From the NCBI RefSeq assembly GCF_900996245.1, contig NZ_CAAJGK010000085.1:62001-126000 (forward strand): DNA of 64,000 nucleotides. The letters run 5' to 3'. The DNA is from Paraburkholderia sp. BCC1886. Lineage in GTDB: Bacteria; Pseudomonadota; Gammaproteobacteria; Burkholderiales; Burkholderiaceae. A model generated the notes under the pieces. It saw only the letters and a list, made by a program, of their open reading frames with translations. It was not told where the DNA came from and did not search any database. This document shows, piece by piece, positions 1-11,102 of the stretch (position 1 is the first letter of the stretch; each line of letters begins with the position of its first letter). The translations under genes were made by a program, and so were the position numbers.

Positions 1-1
1 G

Positions 2-523
2 GCCGCATTCGTCGCGCGCGTGATCGCGCTGCGCAAGCAGCATCCGTTGCTGCGCGAGACGCGCTTTCTGTTCGGCGACCGCGAAGTGTTGCCGGGGCTG
101 TTCGACGTCGGCTGGTTCGACGAACACGGCGATCCGCTCACCATCGAGGCATGGCAGGACCCCGAAGGTCGCGCGTTCACATTGCGACGCGCCGGACCTG
201 GCCTGAACGGCGCCACCGAAGTTTTGCTGCTGATGCTCAACGCGGCGCCCGAACCGCTGCGTTTCACACCGCCGGCCCCGCACCTGGAATGGCACGTGCT
301 GCTGAACACTGCCGAGCCGGAAAGCGCACCGTTCCGGCTGGCGTCGCCGGATATCGAAGTGGCGGCGCACGGCCTCGTCATGCTGGCCGCGCAACCGGTC
401 GGCGAAGCAGATTGGCAGGCCGGCTGGAAAGCCGGCCCGCAACATGGACCGCGCCTGTTGACCGCGCTGCCGCCGGATCCCGGCGCGCATGCGCCGTCCG
501 ACGATACGTCGCCGACTACGTGA
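2..523 (+). CDS. glgX: Glycogen debranching enzyme GlgX, C-terminal fragment (5' end outside window)
   Basis: The reading frame is open from base 2, so the gene starts upstream of the window and only the last 173 codons are present. The fragment opens with FVARVIALRKQHPLLR, which resembles the end of the catalytic barrel in GlgX/isoamylase-type glycoside hydrolase 13 enzymes. It continues into the C-terminal beta-sandwich (GWFDEHG, then LLLMLNAAPEPLRF). GlgX removes alpha-1,6 branches from phosphorylase-trimmed glycogen in the cytoplasm. The position directly upstream of treZ-malQ-treY fits a role in feeding linear malto-oligosaccharides to trehalose synthesis. The catalytic Asp/Glu/Asp lie outside the window, so the name rests on the C-terminal match and the neighbours. 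Confidence 0.8.
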   Translation, partial: AAFVARVIALRKQHPLLRETRFLFGDREVLPGLFDVGWFDEHGDPLTIEAWQDPEGRAFTLRRAGPGLNGATEVLLLMLNAAPEPLRFTPPAPHLEWHVLLNTAEPESAPFRLASPDIEVAAHGLVMLAAQPVGEADWQAGWKAGPQHGPRLLTALPPDPGAHAPSDDTSPTT

Positions 524-591
524 GTCGCGACCAGTCGGTCAGGCGAAAAGCACAAACGCAGCTCTCGAGCAAAACCGAATGGTGAAGAATC

Positions 592-2510
<1,919 letters not shown>

Positions 2511-2514
<4 letters not shown>

Positions 2515-4736
2515 CCACCCGACGCCCCAACAACGACACGATCGTCACGCTCGCGCAACGCGCGGGCTTCGAGGTCGAATGGCAGGACGCGCATCATCAA
2601 ACCCGTAGCGTGCCCGAACACACGCTCGCCGTGTTGCTCGAACGGATGGGTTTGCCCTGCGCGAACGCCACGCAGATTCGCCAGAGCGCCGCCGCGCTCG
2701 AAGCCGAAACGTCCGGCCGCAAATTGCCGCCGCTGATGACCGCGCAAGTCGGCCGCGGTATTGCGCTGCCGTCCGCCGCGGTGAAGTCGGCCAGTCACTA
2801 CCGGATCGAACTCGAAAGCGGCTCGATTATCGATGGACGATTTACCGCGCCCAAGGGTGAGGAAGCGTTGCTCTCGCCGATCGACGAAGCCGGGTATCAC
2901 ACGCTGGTGCTCAACGAGCAGCGTGTCACGCTGGCGGTCGCGCCGGCACGCTGCTATACCGTGGCGGATGCGTGGCGCACGCAGCATGGGGAAAACGGTG
3001 GCGATGCCGATAGCGCTGGCGAAGCGCCGCCTTTGTGGGGCGTCGCCGCGCAGTTGTACGGTTTGCGTCGCGACGGCGACGGCGGCATCGGCGATTACAC
3101 GGCGCTCGCGCAGATTGCCGCGCAAAGCGCGAAGCATGGCGCGCATGCCCTCGCTGTCAGCCCGACTCACGCGATGTTCAGCGCGGAGCCCAACCGCTTC
3201 AGCCCCTACTCGCCGTCGTCGCGTTTATGGCTGAACGTCACGCATATCGATCCGGCCGCGGTGTTCGGCGAGGAAGCGGCGCGTGCCGCGCGTGACTCGG
3301 CCCGCAGCGACGATACGTGGTCGCAACTCGAAGCATTACCGCTGATCGACTGGCCGGCTGCCGTCACGCTGAAACTCAAGGTGTTGCGCGCGCTGTACGA
3401 GCACTTTTGCAGCGAAGACCGGGCGCAGGATACGCAGCGTGCGCTGGAATTCCACGGCTTCTGCGAACGGGCCGGTCGTGCGCTCGAAGATCACGCGCGC
3501 TTCGAAGCGCTGCAGGCCGTTCAGCTTTCGCAGCCAGACGGTCACGGTCATTGGCGCGACTGGCCCGATGCATTGCGCGATCCGCGCAGCCCCGAGGTCG
3601 AGGCCTTTGCCGACGCGAATCGCCATGAAGTGGACTTTCATCTGTTCCTGCAATGGCTCGCGGCCAAGGGTTTGTCGCACGCCCAGCATGCGGCGAGCGA
3701 GGCCGGCATGTCGGTCGGACTGATCGCCGACCTGGCCGTCGGTTGCGATAGCGCCGGCAGTCATGCGTGGTCGTATCGGGACGACATGCTGCAAGGCGTG
3801 TCGGTCGGTGCGCCGCCCGATCTGTTCAATCAGGCGGGCCAGGCGTGGGGACTCACCACGTTCTCGCCGCGCGCGATGCGAACCCAGGGCTTCGCCGCGT
3901 TCATCGACATGTTGCGCGCCGCGTTCGCGCATGCCGGCGGCATTCGTATCGATCACATTCTCGGCTTGCGTCGACTGTGGCTCGTGCCCGAAGGCGAGAG
4001 CGCGGCGAACGGCGCGTATCTGCGCTATCCGCTCGAAGATCTGCTGCGTCTGATCGCGCTCGAATCGTGGCGGCATCGCGCGATCGTGATCGGCGAGGAT
4101 CTCGGCACCGTGCCGCCGGGCTTTCGCGAACGCCTCGACGAACATGGCATTGCCGGGATTCGCGTGCTGTGGTTCGAAGGCGCGCACGACGGCAAGGGTT
4201 TCAAGCCGCCGCACGAATGGGATCGCAATGCGGTCGGCACCACGACCACGCACGATCTGCCGACGGTCGCCGGCTGGTGGCGCGGCAGCGATATCACGTG
4301 GCGTAACAAAATCGGTCAGACCATGGCCCGCTCCGACGGCCGCGATGCCGAAGCGGTCGCGCAGGAAGAGCGCGCCGCCGACCGTGCGTTGCTATGGCAG
4401 GCGTTCCAGCAGGCCGGCGTCGCCGCGCCCGATGTCGATACGCCGCCGGTCGACCAGCCGCCCGTGGACGAAGCGCTGGCGTTCGTCGCCGCGACGCCCG
4501 GACCGCTGGTCACGTTCCCGCTCGAAGATCTGCTTGCGCTGGTGGATCAGCCGAACCTGCCCGGCTCGATCGACGAGCATCCGAACTGGCGACGCCGGAT
4601 GGCGTTGTCCGTCGACGAGATGTTCCAGGACGACGGCTTCTGCGATCGCCTGCAGGCCGTCGAGCATGCGCGACGCGCTGTTATTGCTACTCCCCACACT
4701 CCTTCCAACGCTTCTTCGGAGCCTGACACGCCATGA
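2511..4736 (+). CDS. malQ: 4-alpha-glucanotransferase (amylomaltase) MalQ
   Basis: 741 residues from a GTG start at 2511. CAGGAG at 2497-2502 is well spaced for this start, and the GTG overlaps the treZ stop. An in-frame upstream extension to 2433 exists, but it would lie inside treZ and has no such support. MalQ transfers maltodextrin segments between glucans. GH77 motifs are present: IRIDHILGLRR with nucleophile Asp481, IGEDLGTVP with acid/base Glu529, and TTHDLPTVAGWW with Asp582. Between TreZ and TreY it probably lengthens short maltodextrins so that TreY can use them, which is inference from context. The stop overlaps the treY start (ATGA). Confidence 0.95.
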
Positions 4737-7609
4737 CCGTTCCGCGCTCCACGCTACGCCTTCAGTTTCATAAAGGCTTTACTTTCGACGATGCCGCGAA
4801 GCACGTCGACTACTTCGCCGCGCTCGGCATCAGCCACCTGTACGCGTCGCCTGTCACGACGGCTGAACCCGGCTCGATGCACGGATACGACACCGTCGAC
4901 TACACCCAGGTCAATCCGGAATTGGGCGGCGAAGCGGGCCTCAAACGCCTCGTCGACAGGTTGCGGGCGCACGAGATGGCGCTGATCGTCGACATGGTGC
5001 CGAACCATATGGGCGTCGGCGGTTCCAGCAACGCCTGGTGGCTCGATATTCTCGAATGGGGCCGTCATAGTGCGTACGCCCGGCACTTCGACGTCGACTG
5101 GCATTCGCCCGATCCGGCGTTGCGCGGCAAGGTGCTGCTGCCGACGCTCGGCGCGTCGTACGGCGAAGAACTCGCGTCGGGCCGTATCACGATGAAATTT
5201 GCGGCCGATACGGGGGGCTTCTATATCTCTTACGGGCCGCATGTGTTTCCGGTGTGTCCGACCGATTACGCGGCCATTCTGCAAAGCGGCGATCGCGCCG
5301 ACCTCAGCGCGCTGGCCGAGCGTTTCCAGGGCTTGACCACCCAGCCCACCGATCAGCCGCGCGCGGCCGAAGCGCGCGACATGTTGCGCGAATTCGTCGC
5401 GCAACACGGCGACGGCGCGATTCAGCTGGCGCTGCAAACGTATTCCCCCGACGAGCCGGCATCGCGCGATCGTCTGCATCGTTTGATCGAACGTCAGCAC
5501 TTTCGTCTCGCGTGGTGGCGCACCGCGTCGGACGAAGTGAACTGGCGGCGCTTCTTCGACATCTCGACGCTCGCGGGTGTGCGGGTCGAGCGGCCTGAAG
5601 TGTTCGACGCCGTGCATGCACTGGTTTTCCGGCTGTATCAGGAAGGCGTGGTGGACGGCTTGCGGATCGACCACGTCGACGGTCTCGCGGAACCGCGTGA
5701 GTATTGCCAGCGTTTGCGGCAGCGCCTCACCGAGTTGCGCGACAGCGCGCCTTACGTCGTGGTCGAGAAGATTCTCGCGCGCGGCGAACCGTTGCGCGAC
5801 GACTGGCCGGTGGACGGCACAACCGGTTACGACTTCATGAGCGACGTCGGCGCGTTGTTGCACGACCCCGCCGGTGCCGGGACGCTGGCGCAAACGTGGA
5901 CCGAACTCACTGGCCGCAGCCCGCTTTTCGCCGACGAGGCGATGATCGCGCGTCGCAAGATTCTGGCTGAGAACCTGTCGGCGGAACTGGATCGTGCGGC
6001 GCGTGCGCTGCATCGTATTGCACGCGATTCGCTGACGACGCGTGACTTCACGTTCACGACGTTGCGGCGTGTGCTGACCGAACTGGTCGTGCATTTTCCG
6101 GTGTATCGCGTGTATCCGCAGAACGGCTTGCGCAGCGCCACGGATAACGTGTATTTCGACCAGGCGTTGGCGGGTGCGAGGGCGTCGCTGTCGCGCGCCG
6201 ATCATGTCGTGCTGGATCGCGTGAATGCGTGGCTGGGCGGTAGTGCGGAGGAAGCGCCTGCGGCGCGGGCGTCGGCTGGATCGTCTGCGTCGTCTGGATC
6301 GTCTGCGGCGGCGAATGGTTCGGCGCCGAGTCATGCGAGTTCATCGCGGCGGACGGCGCAGACGTTGTTCTCGCAACTGACCGCGCCGGTTGCCGCGAAG
6401 GCCGTGGAAGACACGGCATGCTATCGATATGGGCGGCTGTTGTCGCGCAACGAAGTAGGCTCGGACCCGGGCGAATTTGCGTTGTCGGTCGAGCGGTTTC
6501 ACGCGGGCAATCTCGAACGCTCGCAGCGTTTTCCGCACGCGATGCTGGCGACGGCGACGCACGATCATAAGCGCGGTGAGGATGTACGCGCGCGGCTGGC
6601 GGTGCTGAGTGAGATTGCGCCCGAGTGGAGTGCGACGTTGCGGGCGTGGTCGACGTTGAATGCGCCGCATCGTCGCGCGCTGGATGGCACGCCGATCAGC
6701 AGTGTGGGGCGGGACACGAGTGATGACTGGGCGCCGGGGCCGGCTGCCGAGGCGATGTTGTATCAGACGCTGGTGGGCTGCTGGCCGCCGGATTTGCAAC
6801 CGGACGACGAAGCCGGCGTGAAGGCGCTGGCCGAGCGTGTTGCGCAGTGGCAGTTGAAGGGGTTGCGCGAGGCGAAGCTGCAGACCAACTGGCTCGCGCC
6901 GGATGAAGCGTACGAGGCGGGGTGTCGCGATTTCCTGTTCGACATTCTGGCGCCGCAGCGGCGTGATGGTTTTCTGAAGGAGCTGTCTGGATTCGTGGCG
7001 AAGATTGGGCGGGCGGGTGCGCTGAACAGTTTGCAGCAGACGGTGTTGCGGCTCGCTTCGCCGGGGATTCCCGATTTGTATCAGGGCACGGAGTTGTGGG
7101 ACTTCAGTCTGGTGGATCCGGATAATCGCCGGCCGGTGGATTTCGCTCAGCGTGAGGCGTGGCTTGCGCAGACGCCGCCTTCGGAGTTTTTGTCGACGTG
7201 GCACGATGGGCGGGTGAAGCTGGCGGTTATTCAACGGGTGTTGGCGCTGCGCGCGCATTTGCCTGAGTTGCTGAGGCAGAGCGAGTATTTGCCGCTCGAG
7301 GTGCGCGGCGAGCATGCGCGGAGTGTGATTGCATTTGCGCGGCGCAATGGGAATGCATGGGCAGTAGTTATTGCTAGCCGGCTGGCGGCGGGGTTGCTGC
7401 GGGAGGATGGGGTTCTGCCTTTAGTCGACCCTCAGGATTGGGGGGATACGGCGGTGATCGTGCCGGGGGATCTCGCTGCGCGGGCTTTGTTCGATTGGTT
7501 GAGTCCGGCTGCGCCTAAGGTCGATGAACAGGGGGCTTTGTTTTTGCGCGATGCGGTGGGGGTGATGCCTGTGGCACTGCTGGTTGAGGATGGGGTGCCT
7601 CGGAGTTAA
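4733..7609 (+). CDS. treY: Malto-oligosyltrehalose synthase TreY
   Basis: 958 residues. TreY isomerises the reducing-end alpha-1,4 bond of malto-oligosaccharides to alpha,alpha-1,1. The first residues, RSTLRLQFHKGFTFDDA, are typical of the family, followed by GYDTVDYTQVNPELGG. The barrel contains DGLRIDHVDGLAEP with nucleophile Asp313 and VVEKILARGEPL with acid/base Glu345. An unusual Ser/Ala-rich low-complexity stretch lies at about residues 500-542. ATG at 4733 overlaps the malQ TGA. From about 6230 to the stop the sense strand becomes visibly G-rich with more TTG and GTT codons than the 5' half. The TAA stop ends three bases before the inverted-repeat element. Confidence 0.95.
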   Translation: MTVPRSTLRLQFHKGFTFDDAAKHVDYFAALGISHLYASPVTTAEPGSMHGYDTVDYTQVNPELGGEAGLKRLVDRLRAHEMALIVDMVPNHMGVGGSSNAWWLDILEWGRHSAYARHFDVDWHSPDPALRGKVLLPTLGASYGEELASGRITMKFAADTGGFYISYGPHVFPVCPTDYAAILQSGDRADLSALAERFQGLTTQPTDQPRAAEARDMLREFVAQHGDGAIQLALQTYSPDEPASRDRLHRLIERQHFRLAWWRTASDEVNWRRFFDISTLAGVRVERPEVFDAVHALVFRLYQEGVVDGLRIDHVDGLAEPREYCQRLRQRLTELRDSAPYVVVEKILARGEPLRDDWPVDGTTGYDFMSDVGALLHDPAGAGTLAQTWTELTGRSPLFADEAMIARRKILAENLSAELDRAARALHRIARDSLTTRDFTFTTLRRVLTELVVHFPVYRVYPQNGLRSATDNVYFDQALAGARASLSRADHVVLDRVNAWLGGSAEEAPAARASAGSSASSGSSAAANGSAPSHASSSRRTAQTLFSQLTAPVAAKAVEDTACYRYGRLLSRNEVGSDPGEFALSVERFHAGNLERSQRFPHAMLATATHDHKRGEDVRARLAVLSEIAPEWSATLRAWSTLNAPHRRALDGTPISSVGRDTSDDWAPGPAAEAMLYQTLVGCWPPDLQPDDEAGVKALAERVAQWQLKGLREAKLQTNWLAPDEAYEAGCRDFLFDILAPQRRDGFLKELSGFVAKIGRAGALNSLQQTVLRLASPGIPDLYQGTELWDFSLVDPDNRRPVDFAQREAWLAQTPPSEFLSTWHDGRVKLAVIQRVLALRAHLPELLRQSEYLPLEVRGEHARSVIAFARRNGNAWAVVIASRLAAGLLREDGVLPLVDPQDWGDTAVIVPGDLAARALFDWLSPAAPKVDEQGALFLRDAVGVMPVALLVEDGVPRS

Positions 7610-7712
7610 GGGTTGGTTCGTTGCACTTGGCTTTTTTTTCGTTGCACTGGCTTTTTTGGCCTTTCCTTGATTTGTTAGTGGTCTATTAGCGTTCCCCCTG
7701 TGCGGGGGGGCA

Positions 7713-7746
7713 CCTACTTTTCTTTGCCGCCGCAAAGAAAAGTAGG
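7713..7746. repeat. 15-bp hairpin, left arm of the element
   Basis: CCTACTTTTCTTTGC (7713-7727) pairs perfectly with GCAAAGAAAAGTAGG (7732-7746) across a CGCC loop. Compared with the matching hairpin at 8085-8118, two base pairs differ and both differences keep pairing (C-G to T-A and T-A to C-G). Confidence 0.8.
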
Positions 7747-8084
7747 CAAAAGAAAGCGGCTCACACCGCTAATTCTTAAGCGGGAACCCCAGCATTTCAT
7801 TGGTAGTGGTGCATCTGGAATCCGGTCCCCCGCACATTCCGCGGTAGTGACAAAGCACTCATCAGCTCCCACTCCGCACTGCGTGCGTCGCGGATGGGTA
7901 CACCACGGAAAACGAAAAACCGAAGGTTCTAATACCGGCCCGGGGGCGCGCGGAGCGCCGCCGGAAGAATGACTGCTGTGTCACGAACGCGGAATGTGCG
8001 GGAGCACGGATTCCAGATGGACCACTACCAAAAAACCCGCGCGGTTCCCGCTTAAGAATTAGCGGTTTGAGCCGCTTTCTCTTG

Positions 8085-8118
8085 CTTACTTCTCTTTGCG
8101 GCGGCAAAGAGAAGTAAG
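8085..8118. repeat. 15-bp hairpin, right arm of the element
   Basis: CTTACTTCTCTTTGC (8085-8099) pairs perfectly with GCAAAGAGAAGTAAG (8104-8118) across a GGCG loop. It is the counterpart of the hairpin at 7713-7746, with two compensated base-pair changes. Confidence 0.8.
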
Positions 8119-8219
8119 TGCCCCCCCGCACAGGGGGAACGCTAATAGACCACTACCAAATCAAGGAAAGGCCCAAAAGCCAGTGCAACGAAAAAGCAGC
8201 CCAGTGCAACGACCAACTT

Positions 8220-9563
8220 TTATCCCCCCTCATCCTCGAAAACCTTCGGATAAACCCTCACCAGCACGATCCTCGGCCCCTTCATCTTCTTAACAACCAC
8301 ATCGAACCGATCAAACTCAACCCGCTGCCCTTCCGATGGAAGATCATTCAACGCCTGAATCACCAACCCACCCACCGACTCCGCTTTCCCTTCATCGATA
8401 TCAATCCCCAACGCGCGCTCCAGCGACACCACCGGCAAACTCCCCTTGCCCATCAACGTGCCGTCGTCCATCCGCGTCCAGTCGGCGTCGCCCTGCCTGA
8501 ATTCGTCGTGAATCTGTCCCACCAGCGCACCAAGCAAATTGTCCAAAGTAAGAAACCCAATCGGCTTCGAATTCTTATGCCCCACCAGCGCAAAATGCGG
8601 CGCCCCCTTTCGGAATCGCCTGAATAAATCGAGCGCCGGCATATCAGGCATCACGTACTGCACCGGCCGCGCATACTTCGACAGATCGTCGAGCGTGCTA
8701 CCCGCATGCCGAGCCAATAACAGATCCTTCAAATGAATCATGCCCGCCACCCGCTCGCCCTTGGCGTCCTCGAACAACGGATAACGGCTGAACCGGTGCT
8801 GCGCCACCACCTGCATGTTGTCGCGCAAAGGAACGTCGCGCCGCAACGCAATCATCTCGTACGCCGGCCGCATTAAATCCGACACCGTCATACGCGAGAA
8901 ATCGAGCGAGTGCGCAATCGTATTCCACTCGTCCTGACTATAAGCACCACCCGTCGAACCCAACTCGCTCACGACGTTCGTGCGACGCCCGCGCAATATC
9001 AACTTGAGTTCGTCGGTCGAATAGTGCGAGTCGTGTCCATGGTCGGCGTCGAGACCCGCCAGCCGCAATACCGCATTGGCACTCGAATTCAGTACCCAGA
9101 TGGCCGGGTACATCGCCCAGTAAAACCCATACAGCGGCGTGGCCGCCCACAGCGATACCTTCTCCGCTTCGCGGATAGCCAGCGACTTCGGCGCCAGTTC
9201 ACCCACCACGATATGCAGAAAAGAAATGCAGGAAAACGCGAAGAACAACGAGATGCCGTGGATCAGCTTCTCCGATTCCACGCCCAGCAACTTGAATAGC
9301 GGTGTAAGCAACTCGGCAAAAGCCGGCTCGCCAATCCACCCGAGCCCGAGTGAAGCCAACGTAATACCAAGCTGGCAAGCCGACAGATAAGCATCGAGTC
9401 GACCATGCACTTTTGCCAGCAGACGTCCGCGCATGCCATGCTCGGTCGCGAGACTCTGAACGCGCGTCTGCCTCAGCTTGACCAGGCCGAATTCGGCGGC
9501 GACGAAAAAACCGTTGAGGGCAACGAGAAACAACGCACCGATAAGGGCGACAACCTGGATCAA
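8220..9563 (-). CDS. CorC/HlyC-like membrane protein (CNNM domain, CBS pair, transporter-associated domain)
   Basis: About 447 residues from a TTG at 9561-9563, chosen because CCGGAG lies nine bases upstream; an earlier TTG at 9582-9584 is the alternative. There is no ATG near the start. The N-terminus has four hydrophobic segments of the CNNM type (ALIGALFLVALNGFFVAAEF and HIVVGELAPKSLA are characteristic). Two CBS motifs follow (MRPAYEMIALRRDVPL to LKDLLLA, and YVMPDMPALDLF to GALVGQI), then a C-terminal CorC_HlyC domain. Relatives are inner-membrane proteins tied to magnesium or cobalt export; old annotations say hemolysin. The gene converges on treY. Confidence 0.88.
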   Translation of the reverse strand: MIQVVALIGALFLVALNGFFVAAEFGLVKLRQTRVQSLATEHGMRGRLLAKVHGRLDAYLSACQLGITLASLGLGWIGEPAFAELLTPLFKLLGVESEKLIHGISLFFAFSCISFLHIVVGELAPKSLAIREAEKVSLWAATPLYGFYWAMYPAIWVLNSSANAVLRLAGLDADHGHDSHYSTDELKLILRGRRTNVVSELGSTGGAYSQDEWNTIAHSLDFSRMTVSDLMRPAYEMIALRRDVPLRDNMQVVAQHRFSRYPLFEDAKGERVAGMIHLKDLLLARHAGSTLDDLSKYARPVQYVMPDMPALDLFRRFRKGAPHFALVGHKNSKPIGFLTLDNLLGALVGQIHDEFRQGDADWTRMDDGTLMGKGSLPVVSLERALGIDIDEGKAESVGGLVIQALNDLPSEGQRVEFDRFDVVVKKMKGPRIVLVRVYPKVFEDEGG

Positions 9564-9660
9564 AGCAGAAAGCTCCGGCAACAAAAGTTGTCAGTATAGA
9601 GGGTGAAAGCTCGGTGAAAAGCTACACGCCGCGCGCGGTCACGTTTCCACCGGGCTAAGC

Positions 9661-10536
9661 TCAGCGCGCCGACGTGGCAGTCAAGGGCACGCGCAGCGCC
9701 AGCGTCGCACTAACGGCAACATTCGCGGAGCCAGCATCACCAGCAGCAGCATCGCCAACCCCAGCACCGCCGTTGCCCGCCGTGCTCGCTACCGGATCGC
9801 CCTGCTCGAAGTTGCCGCCATGCGCCTCCGCAACACGCTTGCACAACGCCAGCACCCACGAAATACGCTTCGCCTCACGCGGCTCGCGTGCCTGTTTGCG
9901 GGCAAACGGCTCGAGTACATGTGGCAGCGCCGGGTCGTCCAGCGCGGTGGCGTGCGCGTCGTAAGCGACGGTGGCATGCAGGGCGCTGCCGTCCGCACGC
10001 GCGGTGAGCGTGACCGTCGAGCCTTCAGCGCTCGCTTCGACAGCGAACGTGAGCATCAGCCACAACGCCGCCGCGAGGCGCTCGCGGTCGCCATTCAATT
10101 GTTCCGTGCCGAGTTGCGAGTCGAGCGTGACCGTCACGCCGCGCGTGCGGGCAAGCCCGGCACTGACCTCCTGCAAGGTTTCATCGAGTAAAGGATGCAG
10201 CGAGAACGACGAACGCTCCAAAGTCAACGAACGCGTTTCGGCACGTGTGGCATCGACGATCGTCTCGAGCAATTTGACCTGCTGATCAACGCCATTGCGA
10301 ATGCCGGTGACGGCGCGTTGTGCGTTCGGATCGTTAGCATCGAGCTTGCGCTCGAGCACGTAAGCCCAGCTATGAATGGCGTTCAACGGACCGCGCAGAT
10401 CGTGCGACACCAGCGAGAGCACATGATCGCGCATGAAAAGCGCGGTTTCCGCGCGCAGATAAGCTGTGCGGTCAGAGACGAGGAAGCCGGAAGGCGCCGG
10501 CGCTGCGCCGGTCGTCCCGGTGGAAGACGTTGTCAC
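9661..10536 (-). CDS. Small histidine kinase-like protein with degenerate ATPase domain
   Basis: 291 residues from GTG at 10534-10536, with GAGGG seven bases upstream. It has no transmembrane segment and no recognisable sensor domain. A canonical HisKA H box, SHDLRGPLNAI, holds His45. The ATPase half is damaged. In the N box, the position of the Mg-binding Asn is Phe164 (MLTFAVEASAEG against LLSNAIKYTPEG). The G1 box reads YDAHATALDD, keeping Asp193 but losing both glycines. No response regulator is adjacent. It may be a pseudokinase, a phosphotransfer or dimerisation partner, or a decayed kinase. The gene lies 97 bp upstream of the CorC-like gene in the same direction. Confidence 0.75.
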   Translation of the reverse strand: MTTSSTGTTGAAPAPSGFLVSDRTAYLRAETALFMRDHVLSLVSHDLRGPLNAIHSWAYVLERKLDANDPNAQRAVTGIRNGVDQQVKLLETIVDATRAETRSLTLERSSFSLHPLLDETLQEVSAGLARTRGVTVTLDSQLGTEQLNGDRERLAAALWLMLTFAVEASAEGSTVTLTARADGSALHATVAYDAHATALDDPALPHVLEPFARKQAREPREAKRISWVLALCKRVAEAHGGNFEQGDPVASTAGNGGAGVGDAAAGDAGSANVAVSATLALRVPLTATSAR

Positions 10537-10719
10537 GATCGAGCCCTCTCAGGCGGTGCTGGATGGTTAAAAGGAGCCCCATTATAGGCATGCGTACCGG
10601 CATAACCAGTTAGCCAGACGGCCTATCCGACGCAATCCGCATGCCACACGCAATCCTCCAGCAAGGCCTCAACGCGCCTACAATGTCGGTCTTTACATTT
10701 TTGACTCGAGGAGCAATCC

Positions 10720-11061
10720 ATGTCGACCGTGACTACCGAATCCGGCCTGAAATACGAAGACATCGTCGAAGGCAGCGGCGCCGAAGCCGTGGCGGGCAAG
10801 ACCGTCAGCGTGCACTACACCGGCTGGCTGACCGACGGTCAGAAGTTCGACTCGAGCAAGGACCGCAACGACCCGTTCGCCTTCGTGCTCGGCGGCGGAA
10901 TGGTCATCAAGGGCTGGGACGAAGGCGTGCAAGGCATGAAAGTCGGCGGCACGCGCAAGCTGACCATCCCGCCGCAACTCGGTTATGGCGTGCGCGGCGC
11001 AGGCGGCGTGATCCCGCCGAACGCAACGCTCGTGTTCGAAGTCGAACTGCTCGACGTTTGA
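10720..11061 (+). CDS. FKBP-type peptidyl-prolyl cis-trans isomerase
   Basis: 113 residues, a single FKBP domain with no signal peptide, so a cytoplasmic protein-folding isomerase. Family features are clear: VSVHYTGWLTDGQKFDSS, GGGMVIKGWDEGVQGMKVGG, RKLTIPPQLGYG and NATLVFEVELLDV. These give the usual aromatic active-site pocket (Tyr, Phe, Asp, Trp, Tyr). ATG at 10720 has GAGGAG a few bases upstream. It diverges from the histidine kinase gene across 183 bases that must hold both promoters; I see no convincing -35/-10 pair there. Length is typical of compact FKBP isomerases. Confidence 0.95.
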   Translation: MSTVTTESGLKYEDIVEGSGAEAVAGKTVSVHYTGWLTDGQKFDSSKDRNDPFAFVLGGGMVIKGWDEGVQGMKVGGTRKLTIPPQLGYGVRGAGGVIPPNATLVFEVELLDV

Positions 11062-11102
11062 GTGTCGGCACGTAGTAACCGTTGTAACCGCCGAAGCGCG
11101 CG

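Larger units (their letters stand above)
7612..8217. repeat. Large inverted-repeat element filling the treY / corC-like convergent gap
   Basis: The left arm (about 7612-7864) is repeated in inverted orientation as the right arm (about 7969-8217). By eye roughly nine bases in ten match. The arms enclose a unique core of about 100 bases (7865-7968). Outer ends read GTTGGT(T)CGTTGCACT toward the centre on each strand, and both arms contain GTCTATTAGCGTTCCCCCTG. Each arm has several nested hairpins: a CCCCC/GGGGG stem, a 15-bp perfect stem, and an AGCGG/CCGCT stem. The arms encode the same short peptide start (MRGGTYFSLPPQR) on opposite strands, which I read as a by-product of the repeat, not a gene. 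No transposase is present. A bidirectional terminator or a non-autonomous repeat is the likeliest nature. Confidence 0.85.

Noticed and set aside
7700..8131. Two overlapping hypothetical proteins on opposite strands, both starting MRGGTYFSLPPQR
   Set aside because: They are the two inverted arms of the repeat element read in each direction. Compensatory changes favour a conserved fold over a conserved peptide.
7612..8217. CRISPR array or insertion sequence at the inverted repeat
   Set aside because: There are only two inverted arms, no regularly spaced direct repeats and no transposase frame.
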